Shown here piece after piece: positions 1 to 8,940 of a stretch of 64,000 nucleotides of DNA; the stretch's first letter is position 1, and every line of letters begins with the position of its first letter. A program made the translations under genes and the position numbers. Below the pieces are notes generated by a model. It did not search any database. It was not told the DNA's origin and saw only the letters and a program-made list of their open reading frames with translations. The stretch is taken from contig CACOYM010000002.1 in NCBI GenBank assembly GCA_902631395.1, positions 1-64,000 of the forward strand. The letters run 5' to 3'. The DNA comes from Halieaceae bacterium. Its GTDB lineage: Bacteria > Pseudomonadota > Gammaproteobacteria > Pseudomonadales > Halieaceae.

Positions 1-265
1 TGCCGCTGGCGGTGTCAGCGGCGAGCGTGAATTGCGATACCAGCAAGATGGACCCGCCGGCTTGGGCGACGTTCAGATTCATTTTGCCCTCCGCGTCCGA
101 GAATATCCTGTAGCGTAGCAGGCGCTCTGCAATGCGGGTGACCGTCTCTTCGGTGTCCTCGCGTTCAACACCCACCATAACTAGGAGCCCGCGATCTATC
201 TCGCCCACGACCTCGCCCGCCACGATGACTGATGACTGGGTAACGCGTTGCAACAAGCATTTCAT
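1..265 (-). CDS. dtd: D-aminoacyl-tRNA deacylase, N-terminal part (cut by window edge)
   Basis: The enzyme hydrolyses D-aminoacyl-tRNAs (and glycyl-tRNA-Ala) in the cytoplasm and so removes mischarged tRNA. The visible 88 residues start [13 protein letters not shown] and contain the family motif SQFTLAADT, whose Thr lies in the active-site region. The second conserved motif (the Gly-Pro loop) lies beyond the window edge. The start at 265 was read directly from the sequence and matches the usual family N-terminus. The gene lies 48 bp downstream of the phosphatase gene on the same strand. Confidence 0.93.
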   Translation of the reverse strand, partial: MKCLLQRVTQSSVIVAGEVVGEIDRGLLVMVGVEREDTEETVTRIAERLLRYRIFSDAEGKMNLNVAQAGGSILLVSQFTLAADTASG

Positions 266-313
266 AAGGTGAACCCCGCACTCGGTAGAGGAGTTACTTA
301 TAGAGAGGGCGTG

Positions 314-805
314 TTAGGTGCGCCGAGACAACAGACCATGCCGGGAGACGATGTGCTCCAACAACCCCTGAGACGCCTCAGTCAGCATATCAAACACTCT
401 GACAAACCCCTCGTCCCCACCATAGTAAGGGTCTGGCACTTCATCGCCCCAACCTTCCGCCCAGTCGAGCATCAGGCTGAGTCGGTGTTGCTCTGGAGGG
501 GAGCAGGACGCCTCAAGCAAACTAAGGTTGTCGCGGTCCATCGCCACGACGTAATTGAACTGCTCGAAATCTGCCTCGCAAACCTGCCGCGCGCGTAGAT
601 CTGTCATATCAACTCCCCGGTCAAGCGCCGTTATGATCGCCCTTGCATCGGGAGGATTGCCGATGTGATAGGCGTGGGTACCCGCTGAATCTGTCGTGAT
701 CTCATCGTCTAAACCCGCCGCGGTGACTGCCTCCTGAAATAACGCCTGTGCTGTGGGAGACCGGCAGATATTCCCCATACAAACAAATAGCACGCGGACG
801 TTCAT
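314..805 (-). CDS. low molecular weight protein-tyrosine phosphatase
   Basis: Cytosolic phosphatase of the LMW-PTP family, 163 residues, the usual length. The P-loop CX5R is CMGNICR (Cys9 to Arg15) next to the N-terminus, and the general-acid loop DPYYGG follows at Asp125. These are the two signatures of an active enzyme. Family members act on phosphotyrosine of kinases or other proteins, but no tyrosine kinase or polysaccharide genes lie beside it, so the substrate is unknown. It is on the same strand as the HIT gene (11 bp gap) and dtd, so the three may be co-transcribed. Confidence 0.92.
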   Translation of the reverse strand: MNVRVLFVCMGNICRSPTAQALFQEAVTAAGLDDEITTDSAGTHAYHIGNPPDARAIITALDRGVDMTDLRARQVCEADFEQFNYVVAMDRDNLSLLEASCSPPEQHRLSLMLDWAEGWGDEVPDPYYGGDEGFVRVFDMLTEASQGLLEHIVSRHGLLSRRT

Positions 806-816
806 TCTTGGGCCAT

Positions 817-1245
817 CTACCTCAGGGCCAGTGGCTCGCGGAGCACTCTGCGCAGGTCGTCCATGAGCGCCTCCGCGGCGGCTTCTGTATAAGTGACTGT
901 GCTACCGACACCCCAAACGGGGCCGGGCCACGCATCATCATTACGAAATCGCACGATGTGGTGGACGTGTAGTTGTGACACTTGATTGCCCAGTGCAGCG
1001 ATGTTGAGTTTGTCTGCTTCGAAATATCGTTTCAGCGCCTTAGCAAGGACCATCGATTCACGCCAAAGGGCTTCCTGCTCTGACAGGGCGAGTTGGAAAG
1101 GTTCTGAGACACCCTCTCTCGCAGGCACCAAAATAATCCAAGGGAAGCGCGCGTCATTCATCAGCAGTACTCGACTGAGGGAAGTGGAACCGACGCTAAA
1201 TGTGCCTGCGGCGAGCCGAGGGTCCAGCTCAAATATGTCAGACAT
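817..1245 (-). CDS. HIT family protein
   Basis: Histidine-triad nucleotide-binding hydrolase or transferase, 142 residues. The motif is QLHVHHIVR, His93 and His95 being the first two triad histidines. The third triad position is Ile, as in a proteobacterial subgroup often annotated as diadenosine tetraphosphate hydrolase, which also carries the DAWPGPVWG segment seen just after it. A nucleoside phosphoramidate or dinucleotide polyphosphate substrate is typical of the family, but the actual one cannot be told. It is upstream of the LMW phosphatase with an 11 bp gap. Confidence 0.88.
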   Translation of the reverse strand: MSDIFELDPRLAAGTFSVGSTSLSRVLLMNDARFPWIILVPAREGVSEPFQLALSEQEALWRESMVLAKALKRYFEADKLNIAALGNQVSQLHVHHIVRFRNDDAWPGPVWGVGSTVTYTEAAAEALMDDLRRVLREPLALR

Positions 1246-1463
1246 GTCCGGCGCCTACCATTCCTTGAGGTACCCACTTAGAGTGTTCCATGCTCAGCCA
1301 GATCACACCCGAGCTTTCAGACCCACGCCAAAGAGTAAGGTGTGCCACGACTAATGCCATGCCAGCACTTACCGATGTGCTGACGCGACGCAGCCGTAAT
1401 GCAAAAGATGTGCTCTTCATTCCCGAAGGCTGACACGGTTACCCTAGCGTATTCAAGCTCCCA

Positions 1464-3200
1464 TCAGGTGTTGGTAATCCACAGCGTTTGGTAGGGCGAG
1501 AGCACCCAATCCCGGATGCTGCCATTGATTCGCGTTTCGCTTATCAATTCTCGCCAAGGGTCAGCTAGGGCCAGATTGAGACGACTCAGTGGCAAGACTT
1601 GGTCCTCATCAGTTAGATTATGGATGCAGAATAAACTTTGATTGCAATTTAGAGACTGCCGCCGAAATCCAAACAACTTGTCGCCCACGTGAAGCGTGAA
1701 CTGTGCGGCGTTGGGATGAAACGCTGGCTGCGCCTTGCGCAAGGCAATCAGTGATGTGAGTGCGTCAAAGACCGCACGGTGATCTGAGGCAGGATCATCA
1801 AGCTCGGTGTCTAGCGCCGACAGCGCCCACTGATGGCGGTTGATCGACCGGTTATGGCTGGTGTTATCCAACCGGTCGAAATCATTGCGTGTCCCCAGCA
1901 GCGAGTGAATGTAGAAGGCGGGCACTCCCTCCAGACCCAACATGATGGCGTGAGCGCAAGTGAAGCGCTCGAGCCACCACTCATCTGGTCCGGCGGTGGT
2001 GCCCTGAAGCGCATCAACCAGAGCGATGTTAATTTCGTAGGGCTTTGCATCACCCTCCGTTATCTCCCGCCAGGAAATTCGTCCACCGAATCGCTCCATG
2101 GTGGCAATCAACTTATCGACCTCTGATTGTTCCAGCAAGCCCTCCACCGGACGCAAGCCTATACCATCGTGGGAGGCGATAAAGTTGAAATATAAGGTTC
2201 CGTTTTGTGCAGGTGGCATCATCATGATCCAGGTAGATAGGTACTGGCTGGTGCCGGTGACCAAGGCATGAACCAACAATGGGGGCAGGGAAAAGTTGTA
2301 GATCCCGTGGGCCTCATTAGCATTGCCGAAATACGACAGGTTCTCTGGGTGGGGGACGTTGGTCTCGGTGATAACAATTGCGTCGGGTTGCGCGCTCTCG
2401 ATAATCAGGCGAAACAACCGAATCAACTCGTGGGTTTGGGGTAGATTCATACAGGTGGTGCCCGACTCCTTCCACAAGAACGCCACTGCGTCGAGGCGGA
2501 AAACTCTAATACCCGCATCCAACATCTGGCGGATTATGCTGACGAATTCCACCAAAATAACCGGGTTGCTAAAATCAAAATCGACCTGATCTGGGCTAAA
2601 AGTGCACCAGACCGCCTGTTCTCCTGAGTGCGTCGCGGCGACATTAAGTAATGGCGTTGTTCTGGGTCGCACAACGCTGGTGGTATCAAATTGCTCGTCG
2701 GGCACAAAAAAATATTTGTCGCCCGGCGCCTGCCCCCGACAAAAATTTTCAAACCATGCCGATCGGCGCGAGCAATGATTAAGAACAAGATCAGCCATTA
2801 TCCGATAGTTGCTTGCAAGCTTGCTAATATCACCCCAATCGCCCAGTGCCTCATTCACGCTGGAGTAGTCGAGCACTGAGAAGCCGTCGTCTGAGGTCCA
2901 AGGGTGGAAGGGGAGCACATGGACCCAAGATACGAGCTCCCCGAGCCGACCAACCAAGAACTGGTTAAGGCTTTTTAATGGTGCCTCGGTCTCTAAAAGC
3001 ACCGAATCACCGTAAGTTATTACCGCTACATCGCGCTCATCCCAGAGATTCCGATGCGCGGGGGGCGGGCACTGATCGGAATCAAGCCTCGCCGCGGTCA
3101 GTAAACGTGCGATCCACTCGTCGAGTGGTATACCGCGGGGCGTTACCCCATAGACCGCAGCGAGGTGCTCGCGCAGCCGCTGACAAACGGTCAACATCAT
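1464..3200 (-). CDS. GH13_18 phosphorylase, probable glucosylglycerate phosphorylase
   Basis: A 578-residue retaining phosphorylase of the sucrose phosphorylase subfamily. Catalytic positions are visible: nucleophile Asp237 in FRLDAVAFLWKE, acid/base Glu279 in VITETNVPHPEN and transition-state Asp345 in FIASHDGIGLRP. Sucrose phosphorylases and glucosylglycerate phosphorylases share this fold. The assignment to glucosylglycerate rests mainly on the neighbours: its ATG overlaps the gpgS stop (ATGA), and gpgP and a glycerate kinase lie upstream. The expected reaction is 2-O-glucosylglycerate + phosphate to glucose 1-phosphate + D-glycerate in the cytoplasm. Last gene of the operon. Sucrose or glucosylglycerol would be the alternative substrates. 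Confidence 0.85.
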   Translation of the reverse strand: MMLTVCQRLREHLAAVYGVTPRGIPLDEWIARLLTAARLDSDQCPPPAHRNLWDERDVAVITYGDSVLLETEAPLKSLNQFLVGRLGELVSWVHVLPFHPWTSDDGFSVLDYSSVNEALGDWGDISKLASNYRIMADLVLNHCSRRSAWFENFCRGQAPGDKYFFVPDEQFDTTSVVRPRTTPLLNVAATHSGEQAVWCTFSPDQVDFDFSNPVILVEFVSIIRQMLDAGIRVFRLDAVAFLWKESGTTCMNLPQTHELIRLFRLIIESAQPDAIVITETNVPHPENLSYFGNANEAHGIYNFSLPPLLVHALVTGTSQYLSTWIMMMPPAQNGTLYFNFIASHDGIGLRPVEGLLEQSEVDKLIATMERFGGRISWREITEGDAKPYEINIALVDALQGTTAGPDEWWLERFTCAHAIMLGLEGVPAFYIHSLLGTRNDFDRLDNTSHNRSINRHQWALSALDTELDDPASDHRAVFDALTSLIALRKAQPAFHPNAAQFTLHVGDKLFGFRRQSLNCNQSLFCIHNLTDEDQVLPLSRLNLALADPWRELISETRINGSIRDWVLSPYQTLWITNT

Positions 3201-4450
3201 CCCTGCGCGACTTCGGGTCCGTCATGGGAGACAAAAAAATCGGCGTGATCAGCCTCAACCGCTTCCACCAATGCGTCAAATATGCCGGGCATGGCGCTGA
3301 ATACACGGTTCCAAGTGGGAATAAAAGGTGCGTCGGTGGAGCGCTCCAGAAACTGTGTACCCGCTATAAGAATATTTTCGGCAAAGAGCTCAATAGCCTC
3401 TTCTTCCTTGTGAATATCAAAGCTCAAGCCGTTCATGATCGCGTCGTTACGGTAGGTCTCAATCAGGTCGAGCGCCATGCGGTAGTAGGTGGCCTTCAAC
3501 GTCCGGAACGTTTCCGGACTGAACACCGTGCCCTGAATTGCCAGCTTGCGATAGAGCGACCGCGCAATGTCGAGCGACATGCGCGACAGACCCGCACTCT
3601 GATCATCGAACGACAAATCCTGATGCTTATGGTCATAGTTGTCGGCAATGTCGACCTGGCAGATCTGCTTGTTGCTGTTACTGCGGTAGACCTCCGAGAC
3701 CACTCCGATCTCGAGACCCCAGTCCGTGGGAATTCTCAAATCACCCAGCAGGCGTTTACGGAAAGCAAACTCACCGGCGAGGATGTAACGGTAGCTGTCC
3801 AAATAATTCAGATAAGGCGATTCACCAACAATACGTTTCAGTGCACGAATCATCGGCGTCACCAGCAGCCTGCACACCCTGCCATTGATTTTGTTCTCCG
3901 ATACCCGCGGGTAGTAGCCCTTGCAGAACTCATAACCAAAAAGGGAGTGCGCGACCGGATAAAGCAGGCGCGCCAGCAAGCTCCGGTCATAGGTCAGGAT
4001 GTCGCAGTCGTGCAGCGCGATCGCTTCCGCCCGGCCGGTGGCCAGTGCATAACCCATGCAGTACCAGACGTTGCGCCCCTTGCCGAACTCCTGCGGCGCG
4101 AGCCCTGCTTCCTGGAGCCGCGCGTCAATGGCTTTGAGTCTCGGGCCATCGTTCCACAATACGCGATGGTACTGCGGCAGATCTGAAAAAAAGTGTAGCG
4201 CATGCTGATATTCATCTTGAGTCGCCCGGTCGAGCCCGATGACAATCTGAGATAGATAAGGAACCGATTTCAGCTCCCGAATAATGGCGGGTAGCGCGGG
4301 TGTTTCGATCTCTGAGTACAGCGCAGGCAATATCAAACCTAAGGGCCGCCGCGCGCTGAAATGCAGCAGATCCTGCTCAAGATCTGCAATCGACCTTTCT
4401 CCCAGATTATGCAGCGTCGTGATCGTGCCGTTTTGATAAAAATCGGCCAC
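3197..4450 (-). CDS. gpgS: glucosyl-3-phosphoglycerate synthase
   Basis: GT-A fold glycosyltransferase (GT81-like), 417 residues, transferring glucose from an NDP-glucose to 3-phosphoglycerate to give glucosyl-3-phosphoglycerate. Visible features are the N-terminal motif MADFYQNGTITTLHNL, the nucleotide-binding stretch beginning LGLILPALYSEIE (about residue 37) and the metal-binding DCD at 148-150. The start at 4450 keeps the conserved N-terminus and gives a 44 bp overlap with gpgP. Glucosylglycerate is a compatible solute in salt- or nitrogen-stressed bacteria. Mannosyl-3-phosphoglycerate synthases are related, so the sugar donor is inferred, though the phosphorylase and kinase in the operon favour glucose. 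Confidence 0.9.
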   Translation of the reverse strand: MADFYQNGTITTLHNLGERSIADLEQDLLHFSARRPLGLILPALYSEIETPALPAIIRELKSVPYLSQIVIGLDRATQDEYQHALHFFSDLPQYHRVLWNDGPRLKAIDARLQEAGLAPQEFGKGRNVWYCMGYALATGRAEAIALHDCDILTYDRSLLARLLYPVAHSLFGYEFCKGYYPRVSENKINGRVCRLLVTPMIRALKRIVGESPYLNYLDSYRYILAGEFAFRKRLLGDLRIPTDWGLEIGVVSEVYRSNSNKQICQVDIADNYDHKHQDLSFDDQSAGLSRMSLDIARSLYRKLAIQGTVFSPETFRTLKATYYRMALDLIETYRNDAIMNGLSFDIHKEEEAIELFAENILIAGTQFLERSTDAPFIPTWNRVFSAMPGIFDALVEAVEADHADFFVSHDGPEVAQG

Positions 4451-5288
4451 GGCCTTCCTCCTCTACGCGCGTAATCAGCGCTTCAATGCCCTCGGCCCAG
4501 CCAGCTGGACCGAAGTTGTCACTAATCACCATGCCGCCCGCGCGCTTCGGCGTGGGCGGGTCATGAACGGGGGAACGGACCATCAAAGCCAGGTCTGCCA
4601 CCTCAAGCATCTCCGCGTCATTTTGAGCGTCGCCAGCGGCGATACTCACTGCCCTGTCAAAACCGGGCAGTTCGGCACGGATCTTGTGGTGGAGCCAGCT
4701 CATGGCATGCCCTTTCCCACCTGTGCCCAGCACGTGTACAAAGCGCCCCCCCTGAACACAGCACAAATCCAACGCCTCAACCTGTCTAGCGAAGATAGAC
4801 TTGTCAGCAGGTGTCCCCAACCAGACCAGCGTTTCGCAATGATGGCGGTCTTTTGCACGCGCAGCACTCGCCGCGTCGAGACCGGTGATGGCCATCACTT
4901 GTTTGTCAGACAATTCGCATAGTGACTGGTAGCGGTTGCCCCACTCAATATTGAGTATCGCCAATTGCCTGCGAATTATGCCGCGCGGTGGACTAAAACA
5001 ATGGCTCCACGCGTTTGCGTCGACGTCGATATCTGCTCCTTCAGGTCTGGTGAGGCCCCAGTCGTTAGGCACCCAGATGGCGGCACCATTCTCGATAATC
5101 ATGGGGTTATCCAGCTCAAGGGCCTGCATCAAGCTGACAGTCTCGGTCCGGGTCTTACTGGTACACGGTACGATGGGAATACCTTGTGCCTTGAGCGCCT
5201 TGATTGTCTCCAGCGCCTTATCAAAGGCGTAGGTGTAATGGTCCAGCAATGTGCCATCCAAATCGGTATAGACGACCGCCATGCTCAT
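4407..5288 (-). CDS. gpgP: glucosyl-3-phosphoglycerate / mannosyl-3-phosphoglycerate phosphatase (HAD)
   Basis: HAD phosphatase of the MPGP family, about 293 residues. It removes the phosphate from glucosyl-3-phosphoglycerate to release glucosylglycerate. HAD motif I is DLDGT (Asp9, Asp11), motif II is the CTSKT region, and motif IV is GDAQND (about 219-224). A longer frame opens upstream, but the ATG at 5288 overlaps the kinase stop as ATGA and lies just before the conserved MAVVYTDLDGT, so I take that as the start. It sits between the kinase and gpgS, overlapping both, which implies translational coupling. Confidence 0.9.
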   Translation of the reverse strand: MSMAVVYTDLDGTLLDHYTYAFDKALETIKALKAQGIPIVPCTSKTRTETVSLMQALELDNPMIIENGAAIWVPNDWGLTRPEGADIDVDANAWSHCFSPPRGIIRRQLAILNIEWGNRYQSLCELSDKQVMAITGLDAASAARAKDRHHCETLVWLGTPADKSIFARQVEALDLCCVQGGRFVHVLGTGGKGHAMSWLHHKIRAELPGFDRAVSIAAGDAQNDAEMLEVADLALMVRSPVHDPPTPKRAGGMVISDNFGPAGWAEGIEALITRVEEEGRGRFLSKRHDHDAA

Positions 5289-6325
5289 GCCGCCATCCCC
5301 GTCAGATGCATCCTCTGGACACTCCGGTCCGCACCGAGTTCCCACAGACAGTCTGCCCTCGCGGGTAAGCTCTTCAAACCGTGTTCGGTGAGACGCTGAT
5401 AATGAAGGATAAAATCGGAGACCTGCGCCCGGGTCATGGTTGGATCCGGTTCAGCGGGATACGCTTCCCTGAAGCGGGCTGATAACTGTGCTTCCTGTTG
5501 CCAACGCCAGTCGAACACCGTATTGAAACTTGGCGCCTGAAGGACCAGCAGGGCATCGAGTTCCGCAAAGAGCGCCGCATATTCCTCACCCAGAAAGCGA
5601 TTCACTGCGGTGCGCCAGGTCCGATTGGGGTCCAGATCAGCCTCGGTTGAGTTAATGGGATCCTGCAGGGCCTCGTTGAGCTGCGGGGGTATCCCCAAGC
5701 ACCAGCCCTCCAACAGCAAGATCTGCGTCTGCGCACCGCCTTGGGGTTGATGCACCATATCGGTGCGATCGTCTGCGGCCTTGTCAAAAACCGGCAGTTT
5801 CGCTGCCTCTCCGTTTTGCAGGGCGGTCATAGTGTGCCGCAATAAACCGATATCGTGGGTACCAGGCACCCCACGGGTTGCAAACAGCGGATGTAGACGC
5901 TGGGCAAGGCTCTCACGCTCCACTCTCGTTAGATAAAAATCGTCTAGTGATAGCACGGTCGTTGTGACGCGGTGGGCCTCCTCCAATACCCGGGCCATCG
6001 CATCCACCAAGATACTTTTACCTGACCCCTGACACCCGCTAAGACCCACTAGTAGCGGGCTTTCTGACGCACCTGTGCGCTTGGCGAGGGCCGCCGTAAC
6101 CCCTGCGTACCACTGTAAAAAAACACGACTAAACTGCTCGGGAAGTCCCCGGGTTTCTGTGAATCGCGCGAGTGCGTCACGCCGCGCGGCATCTAAATGT
6201 TGCTCATCATCCATAACGTTCTTGCTCACATTGTTATCCAGTGTTGCCGTACTCGCACCACCCTCCTGGTGATGCCCCCCCACTTTGTATGGCGCTGTGG
6301 TCTGGTGCACCACATTGCGCCACAT
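5285..6325 (-). CDS. D-glycerate 3-kinase-like P-loop kinase
   Basis: P-loop kinase of the plant/cyanobacterial GLYK type, about 346 residues. Walker A is GLSGCQGSGKS (Lys at about 103), followed by SLDDFYLT, typical of the uridine kinase/GLYK group. It should phosphorylate D-glycerate to 3-phosphoglycerate, the acceptor used by GpgS, so the phosphorylase product can be fed back. Start choice: ATG at 6325 has AGGGTG seven bases upstream; a TTG at 6340 and an ATG at 6214 are alternatives, and the first 40 residues look poorly conserved. First gene of the four-gene glucosylglycerate operon. Confidence 0.87.
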   Translation of the reverse strand: MWRNVVHQTTAPYKVGGHHQEGGASTATLDNNVSKNVMDDEQHLDAARRDALARFTETRGLPEQFSRVFLQWYAGVTAALAKRTGASESPLLVGLSGCQGSGKSILVDAMARVLEEAHRVTTTVLSLDDFYLTRVERESLAQRLHPLFATRGVPGTHDIGLLRHTMTALQNGEAAKLPVFDKAADDRTDMVHQPQGGAQTQILLLEGWCLGIPPQLNEALQDPINSTEADLDPNRTWRTAVNRFLGEEYAALFAELDALLVLQAPSFNTVFDWRWQQEAQLSARFREAYPAEPDPTMTRAQVSDFILHYQRLTEHGLKSLPARADCLWELGADRSVQRMHLTGMAA

Positions 6326-6449
6326 AGAATCACCCTGCAAACACCGTGCCTATTTCAATCAGGGAACAGCCGGTAAGCCGTTTTCGATACACTAAGCCAG
6401 ACCAAACCTTGACATAGCGACCGGGTCACCGCGCCCGCAGGCACACACG

Positions 6450-7514
6450 ATGCAGGATGCGATCTCTGTTTTTATGGGCCGGCGTGCAGCCGCCACAATC
6501 AGCGAATCGGGCTGGCGCGCCGCGCCGTTCAAAACATTGATCGGCGCATCGGGCGGACCGAAATGGCTCATTCTGTCGGAGCTCGATAAGGTGCTAGGCA
6601 GTGAGTTACTAAGCTACGCCACTCAACCCGTAACGCTACTGGGCTCTTCTATCGGCACCTGGCGACACGCTTGCCTAAGCCAGCCTCATCCAGCCGCAGC
6701 AATCCAACGCCTGCAAAAAGCCTACCTCTATCAGGAATATGCCTCGACCCGGCCCACGCCACAGGAGGTCAGTCAGGTCGCAGAGGTCATGCTACAGGAG
6801 GCACTGGGGCAAGATGGCGTGAAGGATCTACTACAGCAAAATCGGTTCCGAAACGCCATTATCACCGCGCGCGCCAAGGGCATCACCCGGGGTAAAAGTG
6901 GCCTTCCGCTTTTGGCGGGTATGACAACTGCTATGGCCTTAAACATCCTCTCCCGGCGCAGCCTCGGACTCCTATTTGATCGCGTCGCGTTCTGTCATGC
7001 AGAACTGGAAGAGGTTCCGTTTACCCGGGGATTCAACACACAACGAGTCGCACTTAACGAAGAAAATCTAATCCCCGCCCTAAAGGCCAGTGGCGCTATC
7101 CCGCTGCTGATGTGCTGCCAGGCTGCCATCAGCGGTGCGCCAAAAGGACCTTATTGGGACGGCGGTATTATCGACTATCACTTCACGCTAACTCCAAATA
7201 CTGCGCCCGGGCTGGTGTTATACCCGCACTTTCTTAGCCGGCTGACCGCCGGTTGGTTCGACAAAGCCCTGCGATGGCGAACGCGCGTGGCGCCTGCCCT
7301 CGATGATCTGGTGCTGATTTGCCCCAGCGATGCGTTTCTCGCCAAGTTGCCTTTTGGCAAAATTCCGGACCGGGGCGACTTTCGTGCTCTACCGCCTAAA
7401 GAGCGCGTAGCATACTGGGAGGGCTGCGTGCGCGAGAGTGCCCAGCTGGCAGAGGCTTTTCACGTGCTCATCACGGGAGACGACCCGCTACACAACGTGC
7501 AGGTGCTCCAGTAA
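6450..7514 (+). CDS. patatin-like phospholipase family protein
   Basis: A 354-residue serine hydrolase of the patatin type. The nucleophile elbow GSSIG (Ser67) and the dyad Asp237 in YWDGGIIDY are visible, and the oxyanion-type glycine run is ASGGPKW near residue 33. There is no signal peptide, so it probably acts in the cytoplasm or at the inner membrane on phospholipids or other acyl esters. It is divergent from the glycerate kinase gene (124 bp between starts) and has no close partner. The real substrate is not evident. Confidence 0.85.
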   Translation: MQDAISVFMGRRAAATISESGWRAAPFKTLIGASGGPKWLILSELDKVLGSELLSYATQPVTLLGSSIGTWRHACLSQPHPAAAIQRLQKAYLYQEYASTRPTPQEVSQVAEVMLQEALGQDGVKDLLQQNRFRNAIITARAKGITRGKSGLPLLAGMTTAMALNILSRRSLGLLFDRVAFCHAELEEVPFTRGFNTQRVALNEENLIPALKASGAIPLLMCCQAAISGAPKGPYWDGGIIDYHFTLTPNTAPGLVLYPHFLSRLTAGWFDKALRWRTRVAPALDDLVLICPSDAFLAKLPFGKIPDRGDFRALPPKERVAYWEGCVRESAQLAEAFHVLITGDDPLHNVQVLQ

Positions 7515-7683
7515 CCAAACCTTAGAGCGAGACGATCACTCGCGACCCCGCCACCTCTGAAAATCAAAGCACTTGGAGAAATAGGAGCATCTCTTAGTCA
7601 CCGCTACCAAGACCTTTCTGGCCGCTGCTTTTTTGTGCTTCAACGGTACTCGACGGCTCGGTCTTTAAATAACCGAAGAGAAC

Positions 7684-8778
7684 TCACGCCGTTTGCGTCG
7701 TTTGGCGAACGAGTTCCGTAATGGCAGCGCTGAGCTCATGATGACATCGTTCCTGGAGGAAATGACCGCCTCGGGGGAACACCTGATGCGAGAGCCCCGA
7801 AGTACCCGGTACACGACCAATGAAACTTCTTTCCAGCCCGCGGGTCACCGGATCATCCCCGGAAAATAGACAAAGGAACGGTTTATTGAATTGCTCAAAG
7901 AACGCCCACGCGGCTTTCTGAGCGTCTACCGAAGGGTCCGTTGGCAGAGTCGGTACCTGACTTGGCATCGCTCTAGGGCCCATTTTGTAAGTCGGGTCTG
8001 GAAAGGGTGCCTCATACGCGCACCCCAGCGGCGTGATGGGTTGTAAGCCCATGCCCAAATAGTGATGCAGCGCCACTCGCAGCTTTAATCGCCAGCTAGT
8101 CGGCGCATCGATCATCATTTCCATCATGAAACCCGCGGGCATGTCTGGCGTGTTCCAGCAGAACTTCTGCCAATGCGCAAAGCCCATAGGATAGGCATCC
8201 GAATTTGATCCCATACTTTGAAGGCGAGAGATGGCGCGGATCATTGCGGGGAGACTGATGCGTTGCCCGTCCTGTCTAAACGCCATGACCCGCTCCACCG
8301 TCTCGTGATTTAGGCTCGCGTTCAATGGCAGGCCCGTATTACCCACCACTACGCGGGCAAATCGATCGGGGTGATCGACCACCAGCCGCAATCCAATCAA
8401 GCCGCCCCAGTCCTGACCAAAGAGGGTGATATCGCCTAGGTCATTGGCCTCAAGCCACTGCCCCATCCAATCGACTTGCCGCTGATAGCTAAAATCTTCC
8501 CGCGCAGCTGGTTTGTCGGACTTGCCGTAGCCCGGCAGATCGGGAGCAATGACTCGCAGCCCCGATGCCACTAATAGCGGCACCATCTTGCGATACAGAT
8601 AGCTCCAACTGGGCTGACCGTGCAGGCAAAGTATCAGTGGCGCGTTGAGGTTACCCTCGTCGATATGATGTATGCGTAACGGCGTACCCCCATCGGTTAC
8701 GATCTCAGTGTAATGGGGTTCGAACGGATAATCGGCTAGACCCTCAAACCGTGCGTCCGGTGTTCTCAATACTCTCAT
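7684..8778 (-). CDS. haloalkane dehalogenase, HLD-I type
   Basis: Alpha/beta hydrolase of 364 residues that hydrolyses carbon-halogen bonds to an alcohol and halide. The N-terminus MRVLRTPDARFEGLADYPFEPHY is close to the HLD-I pattern. The oxyanion motif is HGQPSW (54-59), the nucleophile Asp123 with halide-binding Trp124 lies in GQDWGG, an acid Asp lies in SGDDPVTRG (308/309) and the catalytic His339 in GGHFLQE. A cap tryptophan is present in FCWNTP. It is roughly 50-60 residues longer than typical members, the extra length lying in the cap/post-cap region. Marine bacteria meet natural haloalkanes. An epoxide hydrolase is less likely because of QDW. Confidence 0.87.
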   Translation of the reverse strand: MRVLRTPDARFEGLADYPFEPHYTEIVTDGGTPLRIHHIDEGNLNAPLILCLHGQPSWSYLYRKMVPLLVASGLRVIAPDLPGYGKSDKPAAREDFSYQRQVDWMGQWLEANDLGDITLFGQDWGGLIGLRLVVDHPDRFARVVVGNTGLPLNASLNHETVERVMAFRQDGQRISLPAMIRAISRLQSMGSNSDAYPMGFAHWQKFCWNTPDMPAGFMMEMMIDAPTSWRLKLRVALHHYLGMGLQPITPLGCAYEAPFPDPTYKMGPRAMPSQVPTLPTDPSVDAQKAAWAFFEQFNKPFLCLFSGDDPVTRGLERSFIGRVPGTSGLSHQVFPRGGHFLQERCHHELSAAITELVRQTTQTA

Positions 8779-8940
8779 TTACTTCGCCTTTCCCCGACAG
8801 ACAGCGCTTGTTATGGCACAAGCTATGTCATTATATTTGTCGCGTCAAACTGGTTGGCATTAATTCTGTTAGATGCTGCCGTCGTCGCAAGGTGGTGCTG
8901 GCAACCGAACCTTGCACAATGCGGTACTGACAAGGAGATC

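Noticed and set aside
1238-1420. 60-residue minus-strand frame overlapping the HIT start by 8 bp
   Set aside because: The overlap looked like coupling, but there is no ribosome-binding site or recognisable pattern, and the composition is not protein-like.
2978-4186. Long open frame (402 residues) on the plus strand
   Set aside because: It lies antisense to gpgS and the phosphorylase, which have clear catalytic motifs. Its sequence is Arg/His-rich and low in family-like pattern, as expected of a shadow frame.
6409-6414. TTGACA upstream of the patatin gene, resembling a -35 box
   Set aside because: No acceptable -10 element at 16-18 bases downstream.
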